Source: Dysidea avara (lineage: Eukaryota; Porifera; Demospongiae; Dictyoceratida; Dysideidae). From it: 64,000 nucleotides of DNA. Location of the stretch: contig NC_089280.1 of assembly GCF_963678975.1 (NCBI RefSeq), positions 13,281,280 to 13,345,279 of the forward strand, in the 5' to 3' direction. Under the pieces are notes generated by a model. It was not told the origin of the DNA. It saw only the letters and a program-made list of their open reading frames with translations, and made no database searches. Positions 20,560-31,500 of the stretch are shown here, in pieces (position 1 is the stretch's first letter; each line of letters opens with the position of its first letter). Made by a program: the position numbers and the translations under genes.

Positions 20560-21420
20560 TGTTCTGGGATAGATTATTCCATAGTTTAATCACTGAAGGG
20601 GAAAAGGAAAATTTAAAACTGCACTCTAGTATTTTAGTGACTTCACTAGCAACTTGTTTTGTGTGTTGTCCCAGTTAAGGTGTTGATCAATGACTACACC
20701 TAGATATTTAGCATGAGTGACCTCTCTGATTGTAGAGTTGTCAATGTGGTAAGTGAATGGTATGATGTTTATCTTGTTTGTTATTTGTAGGAAATTCACA
20801 TTTAATTGGATTAAAGGTTATAAGCCACTTATGTGCCCATTGTGTTAAGGAGTCAAGATCACATTGTAATTGATGGCAGTCCTCCACGGAGTAAATATTT
20901 GAGTAAAGTATAACATCAACATAAAATCAAACTCTACTTGAGACATGTAAAGGTAGGTCATTGACGTAAATCAAAATAGTAATGGAGCCAGAACAGTTCC
21001 TTGTGATACACCCGCATTACATGAGTCACCTTGTTTATTATTTAACACCACTTCTTGTGATCGATCAGAAAGGAAGTTCTTAATCCAAGTCAAAAGAGGT
21101 CCTTTAATACCCTAAAATTGTAACTTGTGGAAGAGACCGGAGTGGGAGACCTTGTCAAAGGCTTTACAGAAGTCAAGCAGCAACACATCACACTGTCCTT
21201 GTTTTTTTAAGCATTGTGCAAAATCATTTACTGTTATAATTAATTGTATCTCACAACTCCTATGCTGCCGGAAGCCATGTTGTTCATCTCTTAAAGCTTG
21301 ATGATGATTCAAATGTTCAAACATACTAGAGTACATAATGTGTTACATGATTTCGAGCACATACATGTTAGCGATACAGGATGGTAGTTGGCAGGGTCCT
21401 TCAACCTGGTTGGGCTTTTA
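20560..21420 (-). pseudogene. LINE reverse-transcriptase remnant (CR1/jockey-like)
   Basis: Minus-strand pieces in order: DPANYHPVSLTCMCSK (about 21385), a shift, then MFEHLNHHQALRDEQHGFRQ and CDVLLLDFCKAFDKVSH (21330-21130). After a stop come GIKGPLLTWIKNFLSDRSQE, GDSCNAGVSQGTVLAPLLF, a degenerate metal-binding box (YVDVILYS in place of a ..ADD.. motif) and HAKYLGVVIDQHLNWD (about 20700). This is the palm and thumb of a non-LTR retrotransposon RT. Loss of the two-Asp box and several stops show it is dead. Confidence 0.85.
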
Positions 21421-21697
21421 GTGATCCTAGATGGTCAAGATTTAGGATTAATACTCCCACCGCATAGTATATAGCCTGTAGAGGTGGGATAATACAGGAT
21501 TGGAAAGTATCAACATTGGCTTAAAATATCATGATACAATAATAATTGTGATAATTATTAGAAACCAGTACAGGTCAGATATTCTTAAAAGACAGATCAT
21601 AATACTAACATTTTTGTAAATTAGCATCTACATACTTTCTAATATTCATGTCTGTACAAACAAAAACCATTTGTCATTATCATACCGTCTTTTGCTG

Positions 21698-21950
21698 TTA
21701 TTCCAAGTAGATACCATGGTACATTTTCGTTTGACACAGCATTGCTTCAGAGTGGCTGGTCCTACTTTGTTTCACTCTCTTGTGTAATCCAGATGTTTGA
21801 TGGACAGCCAACTCTACAAGATCCACTACATTACATCCTTCGGGAAACATGTTTGGATGTAAGTGTAATGTCTGCTCAAGTTCTACAAGTGGTTGGACAC
21901 TATTCAACTTGTTATTCCCTACCTATAAACTTTGGAGAATTTTTTATAGT
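21698..21950 (-). pseudogene. Family exon: best copy of the VELEQTLHLHPNMF module
   Basis: Minus-strand frame from 21907 reads MNSVQPLVELEQTLHLHPNM, FPEGCNVVDLVELAVHQTSG and LHKRVKQSR, with no interruption. It then loses homology to the copies at 6104 and 7959 (NITKFYQNL is missing), so an insertion or deletion breakpoint lies near 21765. No domain recognised. Confidence 0.45.
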
Positions 21951-22019
21951 AGCATCTGTCACAAGTACTGCTTAACTACTTCTGTAGCATCATAAAAATT
22001 ATTTAAAATAACAATCTTT

Positions 22020-22210
22020 GTGCCTGAATTGTTTATCCAGCCAGGTCTTAAGCATCTTCTCATAAGTTGCTCTATTAGGGTCAGAAAAGTTTCATACTTA
22101 TTGAGATCATGTCATTCAGTGGCTATGTTTTTGGAACATGTTTTCAGCAGATAATCAATACACCTGACGTTTGCATTGCTAAGGAATAAAATGAAGGGAG
22201 ACAAACGTAA
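22020..22210 (-). pseudogene. Family exon: YETFLTLIEQLMRRCLRPGW module
   Basis: Minus-strand reading IDYLLKTCSKNIATE, stop, then KYETFLTLIEQLMRRCLRPG. The same stop or intron boundary occurs at the same place near 6650 and 1220, which suggests a genuine splice junction (ataag before tatgaaac) or an inherited defect. Confidence 0.35.
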
Positions 22211-22878
22211 CTTTCTGGTAAATTTCACCATCTGTAGTCAGTTTGCATTTGCATTTTCCCCTGCTTCCTCCAATCGTTCATCATTCCTTTACCATTGGCT
22301 TGTTCTTGTAACTTTTCTCAATTTCCTCTAGTGATTTTTAATTCAATTCCCAAACTTTCCACTCAGCTGTTACATCATATGATATCATTTCTTTTTACAA
22401 AATTGCAGTAATAATGAACATGGGATATACCAACTGTCCCTACATAACAGCTAACTTTCTGATGTCATGTGCATTTATAGCACTGTACAACTGCATGTGT
22501 TATCAGTATTTATATGTGGTCCCACTGTTTCAACCCTCAAGGTTACATAGAGTAATCTTGAGTGTTGACATGTGGCCTGCCACACTCACTACAAATATTG
22601 GATATATTGTACTGGCTAGCATAGTCCCATGAGTCAACTCTTGTAATGATTATAGCTAGATTGTTGTGACCATGAGAGTTGACTATGGCTAGCTGTGCTA
22701 TAAATTATTATACAAAGTGTGTTATTTTGTTTGCTATTTATGATTACTTGACCTTGTGGGCACAAAATTTATTTTAATTAGTAGCAAAGTGACAAATAGT
22801 ACTTCTTGCCATAAACACTGTCTGAGCTGGGACTGAATAGTAATCAACTGTTTGAACTGAATGGACAAATGAAGGTGA

Positions 22879-23067
22879 TTACTCTCTGTTACTTTCATAT
22901 AGTATTATTAAGGGGTAAACCTTCAGATTGTCAAATTCCTCAATATCAATCAGTGTCATGTTGGAAGAATAACACTTTGCAAAGTTTGAATTTGTAACAG
23001 ATGCACACATCTTAACGTGTTGGTCATTGCCGACAGCTGGTAACAGTCGTACTTCTGCTGGGATCAT
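22879..23067 (-). pseudogene. Family exon: MIPAEVRLLPAVGND..EEFDNLK module
   Basis: Open minus-strand frame MIPAEVRLLPAVGNDQHVKM, CASVTNSNFAKCYSSNMTLI, DIEEFDNLK followed by gtttac. The last words (EFDNLK) resemble the AELDNVKACNFN segment of the HECT-like exon at 2800, suggesting a related coiled segment. Donor is weak. Confidence 0.3.
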
Positions 23068-23649
23068 GTGAGCAGTAGTAAGTCATTATGTAATCATACT
23101 GGCATGTTTGAGTACCGATCACCAATTGACTGTCTTATTTTGCAAGGACTGTGTAAAATGAGGTCTGCTGTCTATAGCCTTGTGGCCAAGTATATAAGGT
23201 AGGTGCACATAAGAAAACAATATAGACAAAGATAATTAATTGGATAATCTAGACTGTTATCTCTGTGCCTCTGCTATAGCACACAACAGAACAATACATT
23301 ACTTGCGAATCTACATCTAATTATAAATAAATTCAAGTGAACGAACCTAACGCAAAGTGTTACTTTTTCAAAGTTAAAAAGTGTTGTTTTTTTTTTGCAT
23401 ATCATAACATGCAAGTTCTCTCTTGATCATTTCTCTGTCATTCTATAGACTTCTATTTGTATAATGGACCATACTGTTGAGCTGTTTCTGGAGTCTCCAT
23501 ATTGTCAAGCTCCTCTTTGTAATAGATGTCAATTGCAGTTCTATTGAAGAATAATAGTGTACAGAGTTTAACTGATTGTGTTAATAAGGGCACAAATTCT
23601 GATCAATTTTATCACTGATGTAAAGTGTATAGTAACCAATAAATCTTAC

Positions 23650-23945
23650 TCAAGTTAGCAAAATGCAGAACTGCTGAGAATATCTTTCATATTGGTAAGA
23701 AGTTGGCGAAAAGCCTCTAAGTTCACAATTGTCACAGCCATCCTCTTTGTGTGCACCTCTAATGGCTAAACATTCTGTTACAAGCCAATGATTGTTCCTC
23801 CACCGGCTTACTCTACCTGTCTGAGGTTTTGTTAAGTGCTCTTGTAACAGTTCTTTATTCAGTTGACCTGTCTGAGGTTTTGTTAAGTGCTCTTGTAACA
23901 GTTCTTTATTCAGTTGACCCGTCAACCCTTGACTTCCTGCCCAAC
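23650..23945 (-). pseudogene. Family exon: QLNKELLQEHLTKPQTG module with internal duplication
   Basis: Best copy of this module: minus-strand AGSQGLTGQLNKELLQEHLT, then RVSRWRNNHWLVTECLAIRG and AHKEDGCDNCELRG. The 17-residue segment TGQLNKELLQEHLTKPQ is present twice because of an exact 51-bp tandem duplication (23817-23918) that keeps frame. Cys and His spacing near the end (C..IRGAHKEDGC) is suggestive of a zinc site only. Confidence 0.45.
23817..23918. repeat. Perfect 51-bp tandem duplication
   Basis: Two consecutive identical copies beginning ctgtctgaggttttgttaag. The length is a multiple of three and keeps the minus-strand frame. Confidence 0.9.
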
Positions 23946-24189
23946 AGGAAAGCACTTTCAACTCCAACACTTTTTGTTGTGTTTACAGTTTTGTATATCA
24001 CAATTGGTGTTCTTTTGAAGAATAATAGTGTGCAGAGTTTGGCAGGTTGTGTTGTCAGGTTGTGTCTGATTAATGTCAATATAGAAACCATTAGTATAAT
24101 TAACTCCTTCAAGATAATAAGTGAGTTTAAACCCAATCTTTTTATTCAAGATACACTTCCTCCGTCATCTTGATCACTTCTCTGTTATT

Positions 24190-24405
24190 CTATAGACTTC
24201 TATTAGTAATGGACCATAATGTTGAGCTGTTTCTGGTTTGGGCAGGAGCTCTTTTAAAAGTTCCTCATTCGGTTGATCCTCGACTACCTGCTAGTCTGAT
24301 CCAGTATTAGATATGTAGCAAATGAACATTAAAATTACAAGCCTTCATATTGTCCAGCTCTGCTTTGTATAATATTAGATGTCAGTTGCAGTTCTATTAA
24401 AGAAT
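24190..24405 (-). pseudogene. Family exon: DQPNEELLKELLPKPETAQH module
   Basis: Minus-strand DQPNEELLKELLPKPETAQH, YGP (about 24285-24205) is a diverged relative of the QLNKELLQEHL exon; equivalents occur near 5000 and 16950. To its right (24320-24400) is a shifted copy of the LQLTS..KAELDN exon. Confidence 0.35.
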
Positions 24406-24407
24406 AA

Positions 24408-24569
24408 GTGTCTTGGTAATAGTTAGACACTCGTGATAGGTGTCTTTGAGGATTTAAAAGCCTGAGGTGATGTCAATGATTACCTGCGCCTCAGTAATTA
24501 CTGATGTCGCCTCAGGTTTTTAAATCTTCGAAGATGCTGATTATGAGTGCCTAACAATTATCAAAACAC
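24408..24569. mobile_element. 162-bp foldback MITE
   Basis: Arms gtgtcttggtaatagttaga and (right end) taacaattatcaaaacac pair imperfectly. The inner arms (gatttaaaagcctgaggtga against tcgcctcaggtttttaaatc) pair well. No coding capacity. Confidence 0.75.
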
Positions 24570-24937
24570 AAAGTCCAAGATCATTAATGTTGATTTTGCA
24601 ACTATGCAACTCCTAAATCATGCACAATCATGAAAAATTCATTATCAAATCCAGTATCAGCGGAGTAAATTATGCATGCAATTGCTCCATTTTCATTTGT
24701 GACATGACCATGGACTTTAGATCTTGGCATGGTAAGATAGTATATCCTTTTGTACAACCCTTCAGCTGTCATTTTAACTTTTAAGTACTGTCTGATTGAT
24801 TGATACTTTATTACATTATGAGTACACCTTAGCCGGACCTACTTGACATAACTACTCAGAGCTTTCCCCAGCAAAATAAAGTAGAGCGGTAAAACTGTCA
24901 ATTTGCTACCAACATCAAAGTCAACTTGTTAATTATA
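24570..24937. other. Spacer with a LINE-tail-like tract
   Basis: Near 24785 tctgattgattgatacttta looks like the reverse complement of a LINE 3' tail. At 24882-24892 the word aagtagagcggt is shared with the hairpin at 30304, hinting that both are ends of one repeat family. Confidence 0.35.
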
Positions 24938-25256
24938 TCTAATCCAAAACAGCCAAGCTGTAAAAAAAGTGTGCAGCCCTCAGAAAGGCTATGGTGAAAA
25001 AAGATGTGAAATCCAAGGTGGCGGCCAAGAAATGGCTGTGATGGTAGATTAATGGTAAAAATTTTAATAATGACAATTCAGGTAAATTTTGTGAAGCGGC
25101 ACAAAAATTCACCTGAATTGTCGTTATTAAAATTTTTACCATTAACCTACCATCACAGCCATTTCTTGGCCGCCACCTTGGATTTCACATCTTTTTTCAC
25201 CATAGCCTTTCTGAGGGCCGCACACTTTTTTTACAGCTTGGCTGTTTTGGATTAGA
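24938..25256. mobile_element. 319-bp foldback element with near-perfect arms
   Basis: Left arm tctaatccaaaacagccaag pairs with right arm cttggctgttttggattaga. Arms of about 150 bp match almost completely around a centre at gtgaagcggcac (about 25095). Because of the symmetry both strands show the same open frame (ending HFFYSLAVLD); it is a by-product. Confidence 0.9.
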
Positions 25257-25282
25257 TTTCATTTCTTTTTGTATTTGTATAC

Positions 25283-25312
25283 CCCAAAGCCGGCCTATGG
25301 CCAGCTTTGGGA
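25283..25312. other. Strong 13-bp hairpin
   Basis: cccaaagccggcc, tat, ggccagctttggg forms a stem of 13 pairs with one mismatch, followed by a T run (acttttttaa). It looks like a transposon-terminal hairpin; the T run makes it terminator-like, but in animal DNA I would not call it one. Confidence 0.5.
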
Positions 25313-25529
25313 CTTTTTTAACCTATGCTTTTTTTCTTTACTACAGGAAGAAGAAAAGATGAAGTAGATGTACTTTAAATATTTTATCAGTAAATGTACA
25401 AATTATTTATATAATACATATGGGACCAGATTTGCGAAAAGGGGCCTTCCACACACATCCAATTTGCCAACTTTGACAATTGATAACTTCAGATTGGAAA
25501 GAGCTATTGCCTTGAAATTTGGGCAGTGG

Positions 25530-28500
25530 TGATTTCTTTGCAGCTGAACTCTCCACATGATGATTTCTTTGTAGCTGAACTCTCTACAAGGTAATTTCTT
25601 CTAGCTGATCTCTCTACAGGGAGATTTGTTTGTAGCTGAACTATCTACAAGGTAACTTCTTCTAGCTGATCTCTCTACAGGGTGATTTGTTCGTAGCTGA
25701 ATTCTGTACAGGTGATTTGTTTGCAGCTGAGCTCTTTACAGAATGGTTTCTTTGTAGCTGAACTCTCTACAAAGTAACTTCTTCTAACTGATCTTTCTAC
25801 AGGGTGATTTGTTTGTAGCTGAACTATCTACAATGTAATTTCTTCTAGCTGATCTCTCTACAGGGTGATTTGTTTGTAGCTGAATTCTGTACAGGTGATT
25901 TGTTTGCAGCTGAGCTCTTTACAGAATGGTTTCTTTGTAGCTGAACTCTCTACAAAGTAACTTCTTCTAACTGATCTTTCTACAGGGTGATTTGTTTGTA
26001 GCTGAACTATCTACAAGGTAATTTCTTCTAGCTGATCTCTCTACAGGGTGATTTGTTTGTAGCTGGATTCTGTACAGGTGATTTGTTTGCAGCTGAGCTC
26101 TTTACAGAATGGTTTCTTTGTAGCTGAACTCTCTAAAAGGTAACTTCTTCTAACTGATCTTTCTACAGGGCAATTTGTTTGTGGCAGAATTTTATACAGG
26201 GTGATTTCTTTGCAGCTGAACTCTCTACATGGTGGTTTCTTTGTAGCTGAACTCTCTACAAAGTAATTTCTTCTAGCTGATCTCTCTACAGGGTGATTTG
26301 TTTGTAGCTGAATTCTGTACAGGTGATTTGTTTGCAGCTGAGCTATTTACAGAATAGTTTCTTTGTAGCTGAACTCTCTACAAGGTAACTTCTTCTAACT
26401 GATCTTTCTACAAGGTGATTTGTTTGTAGCTGAACTATCTACAAGGTAATTTTTTCTAGCTGATCTCTCTACAGGGTGATTTGTTTGTAGCTGAATTCTG
26501 TACAGGTGATTTGTTTGCAGCTGAGCTATTTACAGAATAGTTTCTTTGTAGCTGAACTCTCTACAAGGTAACTTCTTCTAACTGATCTTTCTACAAGGTG
26601 ATTTGTTTGTAGCTGAACTATCTACAAGGTAATTTTTTCTAGCTGATCTCTCTACAGGGTGATTTGTTTGTAGCTGAATTCTGTACAGGTGATTTGTTTG
26701 CAGCTGAGCTCTTTACAGAATGGTTTCTTTGTAGCTGAACTCTCTAAAAGGTAACTTCTTCTAACTGATCTTTCTACAGGGCAATTTGTTTGTGGCAGAA
26801 TTTTATACAGGGTGATTTCTTTGCAGCTGAACTCTCTGCATGGTGGTTTCTTTGTAGCTGAACTCTCTACAAAGTAATTTCTTCTAGCTGATCTCTCTAC
26901 AGGCTGATTTGTTTGTAGCTGAATTCTGTACAGGTGATTTGTTAGCAGCTGAGCTCTTTACAGAATAGTTTCTTTGTAGCTGAACTCTCTACAAGGTAAC
27001 TTTTCTAGCTGATGTCTCTACAAGGTGGCTAGTTTGTAGCTGAACTCTCTACATGGTGGTTTCTTTGTAACTGAACTTTCTACAAGTTGACTTCTTCTAG
27101 CTGACTTTTCAATAGGGTGATTTGTTTGTAGCTTCACTCTCTACAAGGTAACTTCTTCTAGCTGATCTCTCTACAGGGAGATTTGTTTGTAGCTGAACTC
27201 TCTACAGGTGATTTGTTTGAAGCTGAACTTTCTAAATGATGGTTTCTTTGTAGCTGAACTCTCTACAAGTTAACTTCTTCTAGCTGATCTCTCTACAGGG
27301 TGATTTGTTTGTAGCTGAATTCTGTACAGGTGATTTGTTTGCAGCTGAGCTCTTTACAGAATGGTTTCTTTGTAGCTGAACTCTCTACAAGGTAACTTTT
27401 CTAGCTGATGTCTCTACAAGGTGGCTAGTTTGTAGCTGAATTCTCTCATGGTGGTTTCTTTGTAACTGAACTTTCTACAAGGTGACTTCTTCTAGCTGAT
27501 TTTTCAATAGGGTGATTTGTTTGTAGCTTCAATCTCTACAAGGTAACTTCTTCTAGCTGATCTCTCTACAGGGAGATTTGTTTGTAGCTGAACTCTCTAC
27601 AGGTGATTTGTTTGAAGCTGAACTTTCTAAATGATGGTTTCTTTGTAGCTGAACTCTCTACAAGTTAACTTCTTCTAGCTAATCTCTCTACAGGGTGATT
27701 TGTTTGCAGCTGAGCTCTTTACAGAATGGTTTCTTTGTAACTGAACTTTCTACAAGGTGACTTCTTCTAGCTGATTTTTCAATAGGGTGATTTGTTTGTA
27801 GCTTCACTCTCTACAAGGTAATTTCTTCTAGCTGATCTCTCTACAGGGTGATTTGTTTGTAGCTGAATTCTGTACAGGTGATTTGTTTGCAGCTGAGCTC
27901 TTTACAGAATGGTTTCTTTGTAGCTGAACTCTCTAAAATGTAACTTCTTCTAACTGATCTTTCTACAGGGCAATTTGTTTGTGGCAGAATTTTCTACAGG
28001 GTGATTTCTTTGCAGCTGAACTCTCTACATGGTGGTTTCTTTGTAGCTGAACTCTCTACAAGGTAACTTCTTCTAGCTGATCTCTCTACAGGGTGATTTG
28101 TTTGTAGCTGAACGATCTACAAGGTAACTTCTTCTAGCTGATCTCTCTACAGGGTGGTTTCTTTGTAGCTGAACTCTCTAAAAGGTAACTTCATCTAACT
28201 GATCTTTCTACAGGGCAATTTGTTTGTGGCTGTATTTTCTACAGGGTGATTTCTTTGCAGCTGAACTCTCTACATGGTGGTTTCTTTGTAGCTGAACTCT
28301 CTACAAAGTAATTTCTTCTAGCTGATCTCTCTACATGTGATTTGTTTGTAGCTGAATTCTGTACAGGTGAGGTGTTTGCAGCTGAGCTCTTTACAGAATG
28401 GTTTCTTTGTAGCTGAACTCTCTACAAGGTAACTTCTTCTAGCTGATGTCTTTACAGGGTCACTAGTTTGTAGCTGAATTCTCTACATGGTGGTTTCTTT

Positions 28501-29400
28501 GTAACTGAACTCTCTACAAGGTAACTTTTTCTAGCTCATCTTTCTACAGGGTGATTTATTTGTAGCTGAATTCTTTACAGGTGATTTGTTTGCAGCTGAG
28601 CTCTTTAAAGAATGGTTTCTTTGTAGCTGAACTATCTACATGGTAACTTCTTCTAGCTGATGTCTCTACAAGGTCACTAGTTTGTAGCTGAGCTCTCTAC
28701 ATGGTGGTTTTTTTTTGTAACTGAACTCTCTACAAGGTGACCTCTTCTAGCTGATCTTTCTACAGGGTGATTTGTTTGAAGCTGAACTCTCTACAAGGTA
28801 ACTTCTTCTAGCTGATCTCTCTACAGGGAGATTTGTTTGTAGCTGAACTCTCTACATGATGGTTTCTTTGTAGCTGAACTATCAACAAGCTAACTTCTTC
28901 TAGCTGATCTCTCTACAGGGTGATTTGTTTGTAGCTGAATTCTGTACAGGTGATTTGTTTGCAGCTGAGCTCTTTACAGAATGGTTTCTATGTAGCTGAA
29001 CTCTTTACAAGGTAACTTCTTCTAGCTGATGTCTCTACAGGGTCACTAGTTTGTAAATGAATTCTCTACATGGTGGTTTCTTTGTAACTGAACTCTCTAC
29101 GAGGTAACTTCTTCTAGCTGATCTTTCTATAGGGTGACTTGTTTGTAAACGAATTCTCTACATGTTGGTTTCTTTGTAGCTGAACTCTCTACATTGTGGT
29201 TTCTTTGTAGCTGAACTCTACAAGGTGATTTCTTCTAGCTGAATTATCTCTTTCTATAGTTGCATGAATTCCCTACAAGGTAACTTCTTCTAGCTGATCT
29301 CTCTACAGGGTGAATTGTTTGTGGCTGATCTCTCTACAGGGTGACTTGTTTGTAGCTGATCTCTATACAGGTTACTTGTTTCTAGCTGATCTCTTGAATT
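25530..29400. repeat. Large satellite: about 36-bp subunits in about 182-bp higher-order units
   Basis: Nearly 3.9 kb built from variants of gatttgtttgtagctgaact, ctctacaagg. Subunit types alternate in a set order (ttcttctagctgatctctct; tgtttgcagctgagctcttt; gaatggtttctttgtagctg). The gaatgg subunit recurs at 25741, 25924 and 26106, i.e. every 182-183 bp, giving five subunits per higher-order unit. From about 26900 the order becomes irregular with deletions and local re-duplications. Each subunit contains gtag...ctac, a short inverted pair. No frame is maintained. Confidence 0.95.
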
Positions 29401-29404
29401 CTCT

Positions 29405-29462
29405 TCGGGTGACTGCTCTATTAGGATGACTGCTCTATTAGGATGACTGCTCTATTAGAGTA
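29405..29462. repeat. Short tandem repeat of gatgactgctctattag
   Basis: Three copies of an 18-19-bp unit. The same module (gtgactgctctattagagta) is dispersed at 54583, 45570, 47700-47750 and 58281-58325 and marks edges of several transposons here. Confidence 0.8.
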
Positions 29463-30303
29463 TCTCGATCTCGCACTTGCTACACTAAGTTGGATTTCGT
29501 GTTATAACTCCGTGGTTTTAAGTCTGATTCTTCTACACCATTGAAGAGCCTTTCTAAGATGATAACTCCATCTGTACAGCGATTTTCAAAGCATTACCCC
29601 AAGCGGTTTACCTGGTAGGCGTGGCAAGCAGTCGTTTTTTATTAGCTAATCTCGATTGCGTAATTGTTACACACTGTTGGTTTTTTCGTTGTATCTTCCT
29701 GGTTTTTAGCTCGATTTCTTTCAAACCACAAAAGGTTTGAGGTTCAATAGTTAACCTATTTATCCACCGATTTTCAGCTTCTTCCCATACGCGGTTTACC
29801 CTGTAGGCGTGACAACATATTGGTGTTATTTTTCGTGAATAATCGCTCATAACTCTTTGCCTGTTTATCGTATTCCAGCCAAAGTTGGTACCGAGATGCG
29901 CCTTTATATCCCCCTTCTGTGTGCCAAATTTCTAGCTAATCGGATATGGCGTGCGAATTTTATAGCAGTTTTTGTAAGTGTGCGACAAGAAAAAGAAAAA
30001 TAAGAAGAAGAAAAAAAAAAACGAAGAAACTGAGCCAATTTTTGAAGTCGCATATCTCGGGAACGCGCGAAGCGATTTCGCTCAAATTTGGAATGTGGAG
30101 TGCTGCAGTTGGGGGGGCATGTCCACAGCAAAAATCGTCTTGTTTCATCAAGGAAGCACAGAGCTACGGAGGTGCGAAAATTGCGTTTTCTTTCTTCCTG
30201 TCAATATACTCACGGGTGTTACGCGCCGGCTTCTTGGGCCGCACGACACACTACCGTGTGTCTTGATACATTCTTTTTACCACATCAAAAGAATTTTGAG
30301 TAA
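29463..30303. mobile_element. Transposon-like segment following the satellite
   Basis: Higher GC than its surroundings, with two related sub-segments (29500-29635 and 29690-29815) each ending gcggtttacc.tgtaggcgtg. An A-rich tract at 29985-30025 leads into gtcgcatatctcgggaacgc, a style typical of long repeat families. Frames rich in Arg/Lys here come from the A-rich tract and show no domain. Probably the right part of a satellite-bearing element such as a Helitron-like or other large non-autonomous element; the class is inferred. Confidence 0.4.
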
Positions 30304-30330
30304 AGTAGAGCGGTGCTGCACCGCTCTACT
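30304..30330. other. Perfect 27-bp palindrome
   Basis: agtagagcggtgc, t, gcaccgctctact: a 13-bp stem with a single-base loop, followed 3' by gctctttag. A GC-rich terminal hairpin a few bases before the end is what Helitrons show, but the end is not a clean CTRR. Confidence 0.8.
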
Positions 30331-30466
30331 GCTCTTTAGGGAAGCCCCTGCTACTATAATGAGGTGACCTTATTTTTAGAGGCGGTCTTATTATACAGGT
30401 GGTCTTTGTTAAGAGGTACCTGTTAATATGAAGTTTTGGACAATATTAGTTTTTCAGTTTCAGTTT

Positions 30467-30655
30467 TCAATTTCCACTGTTTCCAATGTCCCTTCTTGTT
30501 GACAGTAAACTTTTGCATACGGCTGAGACAACTGAAATGGCTGATTTATCGAGTATGGGAACAGTTTCAACATATTTGCTAGAATAGTCAGTCATTGTCA
30601 TTGTTAATTGCAAAATATTAATCCCACTTGGAAATGTTGAAAGGGTTGTAGCCAC
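30467..30655 (-). pseudogene. Retroelement integrase fragment
   Basis: Minus-strand frame contains MTDYSSKYVETVPILDKSAI and SVVSAVCKSLLS. A D(Y/F)(F/S)SK.VE..P(I/L).D..A..V segment is the first-Asp region of LTR-retrotransposon integrases. The frame ends soon after (RRDIGNSG) and upstream motifs are missing. Confidence 0.5.
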
Positions 30656-30717
30656 ACTACATTTTATATTTATTGTTTGATAATAAATTTATTGCCAACC
30701 TATTTCTTCTCTTGCAG

Positions 30718-30808
30718 ATGATAAGTACCCAGTGTTCTTCACAACGGTGATGACACCAAAAGTTGACCAGAACACTCCATGGCATCCAGAAGATGTCCTT
30801 TTAATATG
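30718..30808 (+). CDS. Isolated exon-like segment
   Basis: After a pyrimidine-rich acceptor (ttcttctcttgcag) the plus strand is open for DKYPVFFTTVMTPKVDQNTP and WHPEDVLLI, ending near a gtgtag donor-like site. Codon content looks protein-like, but no neighbouring plus-strand exon was found and the product is unknown. It may be an exon orphaned by the LINE fragment that follows. Confidence 0.3.
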
Positions 30809-30821
30809 GTGTAGGTCATGA

Positions 30822-31022
30822 TCATGTCCCCATGAAGTCTCCGATACTTAAAGTTGGTAATTTGAAGCATTTTAGACGTTCTTCATAATGTAGATGTTTG
30901 ATAAATGGTACCAGCCTTGTTGCATATCTTTGGACCTTTTCAATTACATCTTCATCTACTTTGTAATAGGACCCCATATGAATTTCTTCAAGTAAACTAC
31001 ATTGGTTAGCAGTTTCCATCAA
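30822..31022 (-). pseudogene. LINE ORF2 C-terminal region fragment
   Basis: Minus-strand DEDVIEKVQRYATRLVPFIK and HLHYEERLKCFKLPTLSIGD match the familiar E.VQRRATRLVP...L.YEERL..L.LPTL pattern near the end of CR1/L2-type ORF2 proteins. The RT core is absent. Confidence 0.8.
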
Positions 31023-31342
31023 TTATGAACTTTACTAGAGCCAAGCATGTCCGTTTGCAGCTTATTTTACAATTATATTTAATTTTTCATGTTTTAGTCA
31101 TTTGAATTTAATTGAAGTAGTTGCACTGCTCAGCTTAAATGTTGGTAATCATCCTACATATATCGTTGGTGTAAACTAACTAGCTACTCGTAACTCTTGC
31201 ATTGGAAATAGCCATCATTGTACCATGTAAACCTGCTATAACTCACATAGTTTAATGGACATCCTGCAGTGAGAATTCTTTGTCCATTTAAGCACTTCAA
31301 TAGCACAGTGTATTCCTTAACCCTCAAAAAGAAATTTTATCT

Positions 31343-31500
31343 TTAGCTGTATAGAAACATCCATGTGTTGTATGGCCAACAACCAAACCAGAATAACTTT
31401 TGACGAGAGCCATTTAACATTGCATTCAATTTCTTTATACTAAGGGTCAGAAAATTGACACAGAGCCATGAATTTATAGATTGAAGATCCTCCTCACTAC
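31343..31500 (-). pseudogene. LINE RT thumb fragment
   Basis: Minus-strand EEDLQSINSWLCVNFLTLSI, KKLNAMLNGSRQKL matches the DL..IN.WL..N.LTLN.KKT..M..GS pattern just after the active site of non-LTR RTs. It is cut at its 5' side by the MITE at 31495. Confidence 0.75.

Noticed and set aside
22609-22705. Apparent palindrome around tggctagcatagtc / gactatggctagc
   Set aside because: The halves pair only partly and with offset segments; not convincing as an element.
24939-25255. Matching 67-codon frames on both strands (HFLAATLDFTSFFTIAF...)
   Set aside because: They are mirror images produced by the near-perfect palindrome of the foldback element, not genes.
25283-25322. Hairpin plus T run as a transcription terminator
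   Set aside because: Bacterial-type terminators are not expected in what is clearly intron-containing animal DNA; treated as a transposon hairpin.
29946-30367. Arg/Lys-rich frames of 106-129 codons
   Set aside because: They come from the A-rich tract at 29985-30025 in a repeat; no domain, and competing frames exist on both strands.
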